Shown: positions 1 through 11,301, counted from the first letter of the stretch. The stretch: 64,000 nucleotides of DNA from Molanna angustata (GCA_963576475.1 OY754981.1:26202132-26266131); one strand, 5' to 3'. Numbers and translations are program-made. Notes: generated from the letters alone by a model not told the origin.

Positions 1-3000
1 ATGATTATGAATTGTACTAATTTCGTTACATTTTATCCAAGTTACTTATAATTTTTTTTTTAAATATGATATTGAAAACTTAAAATGAATAGTCACACAA
101 CCACATAAATATATAAAATTTAAAAATTATTACTAACAATATTGTATTGCATATTAAATTTTTTTCACATTTTATATTTTTCAGTTCTTAAATTTTTTTT
201 TGCTGGTACAACTTTGTACAACTACAACGAACACATATAATTATTAACATGATAGATAACAAATTTTGATCAGATCAATTAATATTTCATTTGAATGAAC
301 AGTTATTAATTGATTAATGAATTTAATTAATAAATTTGAACTAATTAAATATATAATTTAATTACCTATCTCTCAATTGCTATCCCTTAAATATGAATTT
401 TGAAAATACACTAGAATACGTAGGAAGGGTTGATCTGTATATAAATTATATATATAAAACCAGAGATAAAATTGCACATGCCTCACTGTTTGAAATAATA
501 TGCTTAAGAAATAAAGTTGATAAAAAAAATAGTAATGCACACAACAATTATTCATGTGATAAATATTTATTTTTTGGTAATCTGTCAATTAATTAATTAA
601 TTTTTATGTATATTTTTTAATTCAAATTACTTTTTGAAAAATCTTTCTCTACTCATTATTTAATCTCCATGGTTTCATAATGAATAGTAAAAATGTAAAA
701 GCTGTTCGCTTTCACAAATTAATTTTTTTTACATGTGTTGACGTTTGTTGTAGTCAAACAACAAATAATGTCGAATCCCATACAAAAAAATGAATGCTTT
801 GCGAAAGCAAACAGCATTTACAATATTTGACTAGGGGGCATATATGCATCTCATTTATGTACAATATTAAAAAAAAAGAAACTCTTTTTTTGAATTTTTG
901 TAATTACATAATCACCGAAAAATATTTATTCATTTAATATTAAAAATATTTACTACATATTTTTTATTTTAAAATAATATTTTATATTGAATCTCTTCTA
1001 GAATTTATTTACATAATACTTCACGATTTATTTCTACTATTAAAAATCACATTTCGTCCCTGTAAAGGAAAAACATCTATAACTGAAAAAAATTAAAAAT
1101 CGCAAGTTCTGAGGTAATTGAATATTTTTACACACTATTTATTAGTTTGACTTTCTACATTTACAGAAACGATATATGTAATTCTATATTTATTAATTTA
1201 AAGCCTTAAGAATTTAACCAATATTTATATTTATATCACTTCTTGATTTGTTTGAAATTGCAAAATCAAATTAATAATTATATATATTATCTTAATTTTC
1301 ATGTTTAATATCAGAGGTTTTGCTTTTTGAGTTTGCGTGCTTCATGTTTTTTTCATGAGCTAGAAATCATGGAGTAATACCGCTTACGATTTATACAGTA
1401 TCAGCGAAACTTCCATAGCATTGGACTCTCCCATGTTTGATATTGTATATAACATAGTATCTTCCACTATGTTATTTCAAAAATAGATGCTGTAAAAAAA
1501 CACTGGTTAGTTGAAAGAAATTGCCATATGGCAATAAACGCAAGGAAAGTGTTTATTATTATTATTATTATTATAAAACAATATGAAGTTTTAGAAATTC
1601 AAAAATAGTCTGAAAGAACAGCACATTAAATATTGGCAAATAAATCACTGTAATTGTAGAAATACATATTCTTACTAACAAACTTATAAAAAGGAGGTCA
1701 TCAATTCAACATGTTTCTTTTTAAATTTACTTATCTGGTGTGTGGGGATAGCGCACTTGTGTCATGCTTTTTTTTATACATTAATGCACACCTGTCGCTG
1801 GTCAATAAAAGAAAAGTATTTTTGTTTTTGTATTTTTGTTTTTACTATATTATTATATCTTGCCAAGACTAGAATGTTTTTGAAGCCATTAATATGTTAT
1901 TTGGTCGCAGATTCATCTAAATTTAATATCAAAGCGTTTTTATAGGACGAGGGAGAGTTAAATATGTATAATGCAATTACCTTTAGTTAATAATTGATTG
2001 AATGTGTTCCTTTGCATTCAAATAATATTATTTGATTGAATTATGTATTGATTTTAGTTTTTATATTATTGTATATTTTTAAGATACCGTATGGGTGCGG
2101 ATAGTATAAATCTGACCCCATCAATGTTCAAAAATCGATTATTAATTTTTTTAAAAAGAAAGTATAACTAATTTATGTAATATTTCTTTATTAATCAATA
2201 AGGTGAAATGCATTTTTATGTTCAACTTGCATTTTTGTATATTTATACAATAAATTGACCCAACGCAGCATGAAATGGTAGAATATTTCTAAATTAATTT
2301 GTAAATCTTAGCCGAACTAAATATACAGACAGTTCCCTAACCAGCAATATATATTATTTTTATGTACTCTTATTACTTCAGAACATTGTCTATGTAGAGA
2401 TATGTTCTGTTATTTTACCTTTTGTTCATTTTATACTTACCAATATAAATTTTTGTATCAGATTTATTTTATGCGCACTTTGCCTATTAAGTTTTAATCG
2501 TTAACGTTATCTTTTTGAATATTTTTATTATGATAAATATTATGTACCTACCTACCATATGTTTATGAGAAATAATGGATAACCAGATGTTGCATGTGCA
2601 ACAAGATACAAATATACGTACATATTAACTTTAATGTTGGGAATATTGTCGCAATTAATTGTCAATATTCCAATTCTACTAATTACTAGTTTTTATTAAC
2701 AACATCAGTTTTTAATAATACAACATGTGGACCAATTTTTCACAACCCGAAAATGTTGGGTCACTATGAGTAGTTCTTCAAAAACTTCATTTTTAGACAC
2801 TAGTGTTAAGATATAGGGGCTTACATTATCTCATTTTATATGTAATGTAGGTATTTTATTTAGCACATACTTGAATATAATATATCATTTATATTCTTTT
2901 TTGTATAAAAAAGAAAATCGTACTTTACTTGTTTTTAATAATAAAAATATTGTAAAACTGGGAGTAGTAGGGGGTAATTAATGTTACGACAAAAGTGCTT

Positions 3001-4070
3001 AGTTATAAAAAATGGTAGCTTAGAAAAAATTTCAATAAAATACAAAATAATTAATGAACCTCTTTTTATAAAAGTCACGGCGAATTTAACACAAAAGCAT
3101 ATTGAAACAAAATGGATGTGTACCGCTTTGCTAAGTTTCTGTGATAGTTGTTGGTTAGGAAAAAACTATTAGTGTGTGGTTGTTGGATAAACAATAATAC
3201 ATTACATCACCTTATTTACAAATATAAATTTATATAATACAAATTAGGTATTTTGTTTATAGTAAATAAAACGCTATTGAGGCGTTTATATATTCATATA
3301 GTGTGATAGAATGTGTGTACATATGTACATTTACCAATTTTTGTACAGTAATTGTGTTAGGATATTATATATAAATATATTTTAATTTATTTAATCGTTA
3401 TAAAAATATTTACGTTTAATTTTATTATTGTTTAAACAAAAAATATATGCATATATTTTTTTTGTATTTTTTAACAGGATAAAAATTAAAAAATGAAAGT
3501 TTCATAGACCCACCTATAAGAGAATCTTTTGAATTATTGATAATTTTATAAGGCATAGCTTTTAATGACATGGTTTAATGTAAATAGGAAGCTAATATAT
3601 TTATAATGTATCATTTTTAAAAAGAAATACCATTTGTGTGTATTTAGTTATTTTAAATAGAAAAAGATACTAATATTAATGCATATATATTATATTATAA
3701 AATGTTTTTTTTATATATTTACTAGCATTCTAAAAACTGCATAACTAAATAAAAATATTATATATGCATGCACAGAGCTACACAATATATATATTTTTCA
3801 GTTAAATACTGCAAAAAATACAATTGCAATATCAATAATTAAATTATATACACCATGTAAAAAAGGTACCTTTAAGTTGAAAAAAAAACAACATTTTTTT
3901 AGTACATATATGTATTAAAATGTAATTATTTAGAAATGATTTTAATGAAATGACCATTATTTGTTTGCTTTTAATTTATCGAGTATAATGTTGGATAAAA
4001 ATGATTACAAGCAACGTATTTTTAATAGTCATTCTGCTGAATAAATCTTTAAAAATATTGTTTATATTAT
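1..4070. other. AT-rich gene-free stretch
   Basis: Very AT-rich DNA with many homopolymer runs and stop codons in all frames. The short open frames here have no recognisable domain or splice context. The only recognisable item is a SINE fragment at about 1502-1573. I see no gene. Confidence 0.6.
1502..1573 (+). mobile_element. SINE-2 tail fragment
   Basis: Matches the 3' half of the tRNA-derived SINE at 14950-15171: the phrase CACTGGTTAGTTG, then a GAAATTGCCATA block, then an AAGTGTTTATT end running into (ATT)n. The tRNA-like head is missing. Confidence 0.6.
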
Positions 4071-4074
4071 TGTA

Positions 4075-4272
4075 CTTCTCGGGCAACCAACAGTTACTAT
4101 GTCAAATAACACACACCCAATAACAAGTTTCCACATTCTAGAGACTTATGGTATTAATCGTCTCACAGATCCAGACTGAAAACACAATTAAAAACTGTGT
4201 CTCCACCGGGAATCGAAACCGGGACCCTTGAATCAGCAGTCAGATACCTAACCATATGAGCCACGAAGGCCA
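4075..4272 (-). mobile_element. tRNA-derived SINE, family 1, copy a
   Basis: On the minus strand the head reads like a tRNA with an internal RNA polymerase III promoter. The A box TGGCTCATATGG lies at 4263-4252 and the B box GGTTTCGATTCCC lies about 30 bp downstream at roughly 4220-4208. A non-tRNA body follows that is shared with the copies at 7429-7634, 9684-9889 and 16660-16870. The long shared body shows a dispersed SINE rather than a working tRNA gene. Confidence 0.75.
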
Positions 4273-4434
4273 AAGGTCTTTTTGTAGAGTATTTTTTTTG
4301 TTTTTCTTTAAAATATATATTACAACAGAATGATCTTGAAAAAATCGAATATTTTTTAAATGTTGCATATTGAATATTTTTTAAATATGCAAACATTAGG
4401 TTTTTTCCCCTGTCTGGAGTCAATGAAATTTTTT

Positions 4435-4790
4435 TTACAAATTTTTAAGATTTCAATAGAGACGAAATTGGAATATTATAGAAGAACATGGCTTACGACC
4501 CGTCATCGGCTGGTTTACAATGATCACCTTATGCACTTGCGCAACGGTCACCGTATATGCCTTCTTATTGAGTTCCTTTATCAATGCAATTTTTGAAATT
4601 TCTATATAATGAGAAACAGATTGTTTGAAAATAAGCTATTTTTACTATCGCCATCTATGAAGTAACGAAAAAACCTTTTTGTAAAGCAATATATTTAGGG
4701 TTTTTTTGTTAACAATGAAAGCATCAGTCCTTATATATGAGGTGACAGTGTTCTCGCACAGATGTCATCCCTGAACTGCGTCAGAAATAT
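4435..4790 (+). repeat. Unclassified dispersed repeat R1, copy a
   Basis: Copy of a roughly 380-bp repeat also present at 8100-8430 and 10355-10685 (both inverted), 26321-26480 (partial) and 54590-54965. Shared landmarks are TCAATAGAGACGAA, GGCTTACGACC, TGCGCAACG, CTTCTTATTGAGTTC and GACAGTGT. No terminal repeats or coding potential were recognised. Confidence 0.65.
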
Positions 4791-5292
4791 TATTTCATTT
4801 TTGGCTTGTTTACCTACTTGTACCAATGTGTATGTAAATCGAATATTTTTTAAATTATAACATTTTTCATAAATGTATAAAATATTTGATTGAATGAATA
4901 TACAAAACATAATATCTGTAGAATATCTAAATATGTCCTTGTTGCAAGGACCTCTTATTTTTTAAAATAAGTTAATGGATATTTTAAAATCAAAAACAGG
5001 GTTTTTATTGTATTCATTTACATAGTTGATGTAATGTAAATACTACTCAGCGAGTCAAATGTCAAATTGCAATCTTCAAACTAACCAGTGTTTCAAGTGA
5101 GCGGATTTAAAACTAAGACACATCAGCCTAAAAAACATTACAAACGCAAATATTATATTTATTTATACATCTTTTAACTATTTGTAAAGCATGTATTTAA
5201 TTTGTCTTATAAGTAGAAAATTTATATTTGATATATAGACTCATATGCATATGTATGTTACCATTATGCATTTCCCTTTCTTACTGTGGTTT

Positions 5293-6287
5293 TCCAACTG
5301 TCGATTTGTTCAGGAGAACTTTGTTCTCTTAACATATCGACAATGTATCAAGCCAGAATACGTGAGAATTGTATGGAGAGGTCTACTTTTTTCACGGCTT
5401 TTCCAACTTTGAAGTCAAAAAACACCAACTTAGAGGCTTCGCAGCATATATGTTCCATACACGGATTTACTCAGAATTCGGAGTAGAACATTTCGTGTGT
5501 CTGTGTGTGTGTGTGTCCATCCCCCCCTTATAACTTTTGATCCGCTCAATTTACAGAGCCCAAAATTTCAGAATATATACACAGTTATAGGCCTACAAAA
5601 ATTTAATACTCAGAATTTTGAATTTTTGTTTCAGTTAGGGGTTATCAACTTTTGAATTTTTATTTTATTTTTCCATATATCTCAGAAACCATAAAAGCTA
5701 GAACGCTGAAAATTGGTACAAACATAGAAAAATAAAAAATCTCAAATTAATTTTTTCAAAAAAATTCCAGGGTTTCTCAAACATTTTTTATTAAGAAAAA
5801 TATTTTTTTTATTATAAATTTATGAGTTTAACTGCCTATATTTCCAAAACTTATACAATTATCGAAAAAAGCCGAAACACCCCAACTAGATAATTTAATT
5901 TTCTATAAAAAATATTAACATTGTAGTAGAAGATCTCAATTTTTTTTAACAATTTTTTTAAAAATTGAATTTAGTGACGACATCGCTTCATACATTTTGT
6001 ATGGCAGTCGCCTATACACAATATGTAAGAAGACTTAATAGTTTGATACTTCATCTCCAAACATACATACCATCATGCTATTTTCATATTCTGGGTAGGA
6101 AAAAAGGAACTTCCTCCATACTATCCTATCTTGACATACATACCTACATAATATATGTTGTATAGAAAACAAAATATCTGAAAATATTCAATAATTTGTA
6201 TTTATGGGTTTATAGTTTGGTACATATTCTTCAACTATACATACTATCGCTATCGACAGTTGGATCTCATGTGTTACATGCAACTAG
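5293..6287 (+). mobile_element. Non-autonomous Helitron-like element, copy H1
   Basis: Starts with TC (TCCAACTGTCGAT). Close to its 3' end is the inverse sequence ATCGACAGTTGGA, followed by a small hairpin (CATGT-GTT-ACATG), CAA and the terminal CTAG, with T as the next host base. A 3' hairpin plus CTRR end and no target-site duplication is the Helitron signature; the subterminal inverted repeat recalls Helentron/HINE elements. The body is non-coding and AT-rich, with a short GT run near 5497-5516. The base before the 5' TC is T here, but A in copies H2, H3 and H4. No helicase gene is carried. Confidence 0.65.
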
Positions 6288-6539
6288 TTATATTACTATT
6301 GTTCTTGTTTAAAACCTTCATTGTGACTTGTAATAGAGGCTTTATCAAGAATCATATTAACAAGTTTGATGATTAAATAAGTTATTTTTATAAAAAATTT
6401 GGTAATACTTACTTTTATGATAAAATAAAAAATTGCTATATGCTTCTTTTTATTTAAATAATTATGGAGTTCTATATTAAAGTGACAGTTTCAAATATTG
6501 AAAAAAAAATTTTAACATGGATTTCTGTATGGTTTTATA

Positions 6540-6946
6540 TAGTGTCCGACCGAAGCTTCGGCTTCGGCCACCTTCGGCCAAAAAAACACCTTCGTCTTCG
6601 GCCAAAAATAACTCGAATTTTCGGCCGAAGTCGAAGCTTTTTGTCAGCCGCTAAAAACAGTTAAAACTTGTAAAAACATGTGCGAACATGACGATGTGTA
6701 GTGGGTGTTATTCATTATTTTAATCTAATTTTTTTAATAAAATCAAACGACCCTTTCAAGGGTCACCAAGGGTCAGTGGTTAGATATCTAACTACTGACC
6801 CTTGGCTCAGTAGTTAGATATCTAACCAACTAAGTCACAAAAGCAGATTATTCATTATTTTGATCGATTATTTTAGTAAAATCATACCTTCGGCTTCGGC
6901 CGAAGGTTACGGCTAAGGCCAAAATCTGACCTTCGGTCGGACACTA
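6540..6946. mobile_element. hAT-type MITE, copy in duplication unit 1
   Basis: Terminal inverted repeats TAGTGTCCGACCGAAG and its reverse complement bound a 407-bp element. The 8-bp target-site duplication GTTTTATA lies at 6532-6539 and 6947-6954. An 8-bp duplication and these ends fit the hAT superfamily. The subterminal regions are built from CTTCGGC repeats. A SINE family 1 head is nested inside in head-to-head form, giving the near-perfect 40-bp palindrome at 6766-6805. There is no transposase. Confidence 0.85.
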
Positions 6947-7428
6947 GTTTTATATAATAAATACATGAAATTATGCACATGCCTATGTTCAATATTAAAA
7001 AAATCGAGCAATATTCTTAGTGATGGAAGAAAGGGAATAAAACCGTCTGCCCCTTTTTTTACTATTTGGGTGACATAAAAATAAAAATTTCTTTAAAGAC
7101 TGACGTTTTAAAGAATTTATAGCTTGATAGAGTATAAAGTATTTATCATAATAAAACAATATTAGTATCTTTTTCATAAAAAATAATTTTTAAGTAATAT
7201 TACAATAAATTTATATGGAGAACTTATTGTTATGTAACTTAATGTAAAAAATCTGCTTTGTTGTTAGATTATGTAGTTGAAGGGCATTTTGCATTAGGTA
7301 CCTTTATATTTATATTAAACATAATATTATTATTTTTATCTTTTTTATCTTATAATTTTCATTATTAAATACAAATAAAAAATATTTAAATGAACTCAAT
7401 TGTCTTATTTATTTTATTTTATGTAACT

Positions 7429-7634
7429 TCTCGGGCAACTAACAGGTACTATGCCAAATATTAATTTAACGTGCATTCAATAACAAGTTGATATATTCTG
7501 GAAACTTTTGATATTTATTGTCTCACAGATCCAGACTGAAAACACAATTGAAAAATTTTGTTTCCATTGGGGATCGAAACCCGGGACCTTTGGATCAGCA
7601 ATCAAATACCTAACCAACTGACCCTTGAAGGCCA
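7429..7634 (-). mobile_element. tRNA-derived SINE, family 1, copy b
   Basis: Same head and body as the SINE at 4075-4272. On the minus strand the tRNA-like head includes a CAGTTGGTTAGGTAT A-box-like stretch and GGTTTCGATCCCC as B box. Confidence 0.7.
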
Positions 7635-7738
7635 CGGATTTTAATACTTTTAGAAAAGAAAATATAATATTACATTTTCTCTGTTAAAAATATTACTAGT
7701 TTATTGGGAATTATTGTTTATTCCAATCATCAAAAAAT

Positions 7739-7744
7739 TTTATT
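7739..7744 (-). terminator. Poly(A) signal just after the exon 2 stop, distal copy
   Basis: AATAAA on the minus strand two nucleotides after the TAG stop. The overlapping string AAA|GTTAGT could instead serve as a 5' splice site. Confidence 0.45.
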
Positions 7745-7746
7745 AA

Positions 7747-7900
7747 CTAACTTTCAAGCATTCTGAGATTGTGTTGAAGATCCTCCAGTCCACCTCTGGT
7801 TGCCACCAGTCTGTCCCAATGTTCCTCCGGAGTCCCTTTATCTCCCCATTCCAGAGCTTGCCTCACCAGCGATATCTCCTGAGACAATGATTCCCGTAAC
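7747..7900 (-). CDS. DIABLO-like exon 2, distal duplicate copy
   Basis: The 3' splice site is CTACAACAG at 7909-7901; the exon then runs open for 50 codons to a TAG stop at 7749-7747. It encodes an amphipathic helical segment with the core EEHWDRLVATRGGL, which aligns with the EDEVWQVIIGARAEM region of human Smac/DIABLO as I recall it. AATAAA follows two bases after the stop. This copy is identical by eye to 10002-10155, which lies closer to exon 1 and is the likelier one to be spliced. Confidence 0.6.
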
Positions 7901-8099
7901 CTGTTGTAGAGGAAACTATGTTTACATACAATGACTTAACTATTGACTTATCAATTTAGAAATTTGTATGTTAAATGAGATGTAGTGAAATTAAAGCATT
8001 AACATAATTCAAAGTGACATGTTAAGCTTCAAATTTTATATTGGACATTGGTTAGTTACAGTTAATTATATTTAAAAAAAAATGTATTTGGAAGTACCG

Positions 8100-8430
8100 C
8101 ATAGTAAACGATTACATCATTGTTTACAAATAAACTAATTTCTTGATTTCTCAATAGATGGCGTTACAAAAAGGCTTTTCTGTAACTCCATAGATGGCAA
8201 TAGTATAGTTCCTTATTTTCAAGTGAATTGTTACACACTATTCAAATATATAGAACATTCAAAATTACATTGATAAGGGAACTCAATAAGAAGGCATAAT
8301 TGGTGAATGTTGCACAAGCGCATAAAGTGATCACGTAAACCAGCCGATGGACAGGTCGTAAGCCCTGTAGGTGCCTCGAGTTCCTGGTTCTTCTACAATA
8401 TACCAACTTCGTCTCTATTGAGATGATAAA
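8100..8430 (-). repeat. Unclassified repeat R1, inverted copy b
   Basis: Reverse complement of the repeat at 4435-4790 and 54590-54965. It includes the CTACAGGGCTTACGACC landmark that forms a perfect palindrome at 26317-26374. Confidence 0.65.
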
Positions 8431-8548
8431 AAAATGTTTGTCGATAAAAATACATATTTGATAATCAGTGATTCATTCAACATAATGGTGATAACTTTAC
8501 AAAATATACCAGGCCCCTAGTGTTTCAACACATATTAAACTTTGAAGA

Positions 8549-8690
8549 TTGAGATGGACTGGACATACACAGATATTGACAGACACATGCATTCCAAAAA
8601 GAGTAATGACCAGACAGTTCACCCAGGTGAGAAGAAGAGTAGGAAGACCCAGGCTGAGTGTAGGAAGAGAGGGAAGATCAACCTTATTAT
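8549..8690 (+). mobile_element. LINE C-terminal remnant in duplication unit 1
   Basis: Translates to a short stretch with the order RWTGH...IPKR...RRRVGRPRL. This is the well-known C-terminal signature of reverse transcriptases from non-LTR retrotransposons (GH, R-PKR, GRPR). The RT core is absent, so this is a dead 3' remnant. Confidence 0.7.
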
Positions 8691-8794
8691 GTTATCTTCA
8701 ATATATTTTTTTAAATTTCTACTACACTAATGTTTTTATTGTAAGTAAAATATTGAAAAAAAAATTTTAACATGGATTTCTGTATGGTTTTATA

Positions 8795-9201
8795 TAGTGT
8801 CCGACCGAAGCTTCGGCTTCGGCCACCTTCGGCCAAAAAAACACCTTCGTCTTCGGCCAAAAATAACTCGAATTTTCGGCCGAAGTCGAAGCTTTTTGTC
8901 AGCCGCTAAAAACAGTTAAAACTTGTAAAAACATGTGCGAACATGACGATGTGTAGTGGGTGTTATTCATTATTTTAATCTAATTTTTTTAATAAAATCA
9001 AACGACCCTTTCAAGGGTCACCAAGGGTCAGTGGTTAGATATCTAACTACTGACCCTTGGCTCAGTAGTTAGATATCTAACCAACTAAGTCACAAAAGCA
9101 GATTATTCATTATTTTGATCGATTATTTTAGTAAAATCATACCTTCGGCTTCGGCCGAAGGTTACGGCTAAGGCCAAAATCTGACCTTCGGTCGGACACT
9201 A
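8795..9201. mobile_element. hAT-type MITE, copy in duplication unit 2
   Basis: Segmental copy of the MITE at 6540-6946, with the same 8-bp flanking duplication. It arose from the 2255-bp tandem duplication, not from an independent insertion. Confidence 0.85.
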
Positions 9202-9683
9202 GTTTTATATAATAAATACATGAAATTATGCACATGCCTATGTTCAATATTAAAAAAATCGAGCAATATTCTTAGTGATGGAAGAAAGGGAATAAAACCG
9301 TCTGCCCCTTTTTTTACTATTTGGGTGACATAAAAATAAAAATTTCTTTAAAGACTGACGTTTTAAAGAATTTATAGCTTGATAGAGTATAAAGTATTTA
9401 TCATAATAAAACAATATTAGTATCTTTTTCATAAAAAATAATTTTTAAGTAATATTACAATAAATTTATATGGAGAACTTATTGTTATGTAACTTAATGT
9501 AAAAAATCTGCTTTGTTGTTAGATTATGTAGTTGAAGGGCATTTTGCATTAGGTACCTTTATATTTATATTAAACATAATATTATTATTTTTATCTTTTT
9601 TATCTTATAATTTTCATTATTAAATACAAATAAAAAATATTTAAATGAACTCAATTGTCTTATTTATTTTATTTTATGTAACT

Positions 9684-9889
9684 TCTCGGGCAACTAACAG
9701 GTACTATGCCAAATATTAATTTAACGTGCATTCAATAACAAGTTGATATATTCTGGAAACTTTTGATATTTATTGTCTCACAGATCCAGACTGAAAACAC
9801 AATTGAAAAATTTTGTTTCCATTGGGGATCGAAACCCGGGACCTTTGGATCAGCAATCAAATACCTAACCAACTGACCCTTGAAGGCCA
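9684..9889 (-). mobile_element. tRNA-derived SINE, family 1, copy c
   Basis: Copy of 7429-7634 carried by the 2255-bp duplication. Confidence 0.7.
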
Positions 9890-9993
9890 CGGATTTTAAT
9901 ACTTTTAGAAAAGAAAATATAATATTACATTTTCTCTGTTAAAAATATTACTAGTTTATTGGGAATTATTGTTTATTCCAATCATCAAAAAAT

Positions 9994-9999
9994 TTTATT
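9994..9999 (-). terminator. Poly(A) signal after DIABLO-like exon 2, proximal copy
   Basis: AATAAA two bases after the stop codon on the minus strand, giving an extremely short 3' UTR if used. It overlaps the region of the possible GTTAGT splice donor. Confidence 0.45.
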
Positions 10000-10001
10000 A
10001 A

Positions 10002-10155
10002 CTAACTTTCAAGCATTCTGAGATTGTGTTGAAGATCCTCCAGTCCACCTCTGGTTGCCACCAGTCTGTCCCAATGTTCCTCCGGAGTCCCTTTATCTCC
10101 CCATTCCAGAGCTTGCCTCACCAGCGATATCTCCTGAGACAATGATTCCCGTAAC
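10002..10155 (-). CDS. DIABLO: DIABLO-like exon 2, proximal copy
   Basis: This exon supplies the C-terminal 50 residues plus one split codon. Exon 1 ends in phase 2 with AG, and the exon begins with G, restoring AGG (Arg), so the reading frame joins cleanly. With direct joining, the spacing between the SQ pair of exon 1 and the conserved Trp matches that of mammalian Smac almost residue for residue. The stop TAG lies at 10004-10002 and AATAAA begins two bases later. The joined protein is about 145 residues, much shorter than human DIABLO (239), because the C-terminal helices are not present. If the overlapping GTTAGT is a donor, more exons would lie further left. I recognise none between 1 and 7740. 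Confidence 0.62.
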
Positions 10156-10354
10156 CTGTTGTAGAGGAAACTATGTTTACATACAATGACTTAACTATTG
10201 ACTTATCAATTTAGAAATTTGTATGTTAAATGAGATGTAGTGAAATTAAAGCATTAACATAATTCAAAGTGACATGTTAAGCTTCAAATTTTATATTGGA
10301 CATTGGTTAGTTACAGTTAATTATATTTAAAAAAAAATGTATTTGGAAGTACCG

Positions 10355-10685
10355 CATAGTAAACGATTACATCATTGTTTACAAATAAACTAATTTCTTG
10401 ATTTCTCAATAGATGGCGTTACAAAAAGGCTTTTCTGTAACTCCATAGATGGCAATAGTATAGTTCCTTATTTTCAAGTGAATTGTTACACACTATTCAA
10501 ATATATAGAACATTCAAAATTACATTGATAAGGGAACTCAATAAGAAGGCATAATTGGTGAATGTTGCACAAGCGCATAAAGTGATCACGTAAACCAGCC
10601 GATGGACAGGTCGTAAGCCCTGTAGGTGCCTCGAGTTCCTGGTTCTTCTACAATATACCAACTTCGTCTCTATTGAGATGATAAA
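10355..10685 (-). repeat. Unclassified repeat R1, inverted copy c
   Basis: Copy of 8100-8430 carried in duplication unit 2. Confidence 0.65.
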
Positions 10686-10803
10686 AAAATGTTTGTCGAT
10701 AAAAATACATATTTGATAATCAGTGATTCATTCAACATAATGGTGATAACTTTACAAAATATACCAGGCCCCTAGTGTTTCAACACATATTAAACTTTGA
10801 AGA

Positions 10804-10945
10804 TTGAGATGGACTGGACATACACAGATATTGACAGACACATGCATTCCAAAAAGAGTAATGACCAGACAGTTCACCCAGGTGAGAAGAAGAGTAGGAA
10901 GACCCAGGCTGAGTGTAGGAAGAGAGGGAAGATCAACCTTATTAT
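10804..10945 (+). mobile_element. LINE C-terminal remnant in duplication unit 2
   Basis: Segmental duplicate of 8549-8690, carrying the same IPKR and GRPRL motifs. Confidence 0.7.
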
Positions 10946-11017
10946 GTTATCTTCAATATATTTTTTTAAATTTCTACTACACTAATGTTTTTATTGTAAG
11001 TAAAATAAAATTCTTAC

Positions 11018-11301
11018 CTGCGACTAGTGTCTTGTAAAGCAACCAAAGTTACTGTCAACAGTTGACTAGCTGAATTTACGTTGACAGTACATGATTGTTT
11101 AATGAGAAATTCATGTTGTAAACTTTCTTCGTCCCAATTGAAATTATAGGGGGTTGTTTCACATCTAGCAAACTTGTAAACAAACAGTGCCGGTATACTA
11201 ATTTTCTTTAAAAAACTAACGCGATTATTATGATTTTTTCTACTTAGTCGTAAAAAACAACTCGTGATATTTGAAATTTTGTAAAACAATCTAAAGGCCA
11301 T
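11018..11301 (-). CDS. DIABLO: Smac/DIABLO-like mitochondrial protein, exon 1
   Basis: Smac/DIABLO is released from the mitochondrial intermembrane space and binds IAPs, freeing caspases. This exon starts at ATG 11301-11299 and encodes 94 residues plus two bases of the next codon before a strong donor (CGCAG|GTAAGA). The N-terminus is rich in Arg, Lys and Ser with no acidic residue until after residue 45, as expected for a mitochondrial presequence. The following helix (DEESLQHEFLIKQ, then SASQLL) aligns with the start of mature human Smac as recalled. The IAP-binding tetrapeptide is not obvious: ALFV within the hydrophobic stretch, or ARCE just after it, would have to be the processed end. 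Identification rests on exon 2 and spacing and is moderate. The gene called diablo (dbo) in Drosophila is an unrelated kelch protein. Confidence 0.6.

Larger units (their letters stand above)
6493..8747. repeat. 2255-bp tandem duplication, unit 1
   Basis: Every landmark recurs exactly 2255 bp further on (for example hAT MITE, SINE, exon and LINE tail), and the stretches compared by eye are identical. The pentamer AAATA lies at the left edge (6493-6497), at the internal junction (8748-8752) and at the right edge (11003-11007), so the breakpoint shows 5 bp of microhomology. Confidence 0.9.
8748..11002. repeat. 2255-bp tandem duplication, unit 2
   Basis: Second copy of 6493-8747. It brings a second copy of the DIABLO-like exon 2, the hAT MITE, SINE family 1, repeat R1 and the LINE tail. 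The apparent identity suggests a very recent event or an assembly duplication. Confidence 0.9.

Noticed and set aside
4201..4263. True tRNA gene on the minus strand
   Set aside because: A and B boxes are present, but the cloverleaf is incomplete and the same head plus long body is dispersed at several sites, so it is a SINE.
1..7740. Missing C-terminal exons of the DIABLO-like gene
   Set aside because: I looked for a minus-strand exon with acidic, coiled-coil character and flanking splice sites and found none that I could support.
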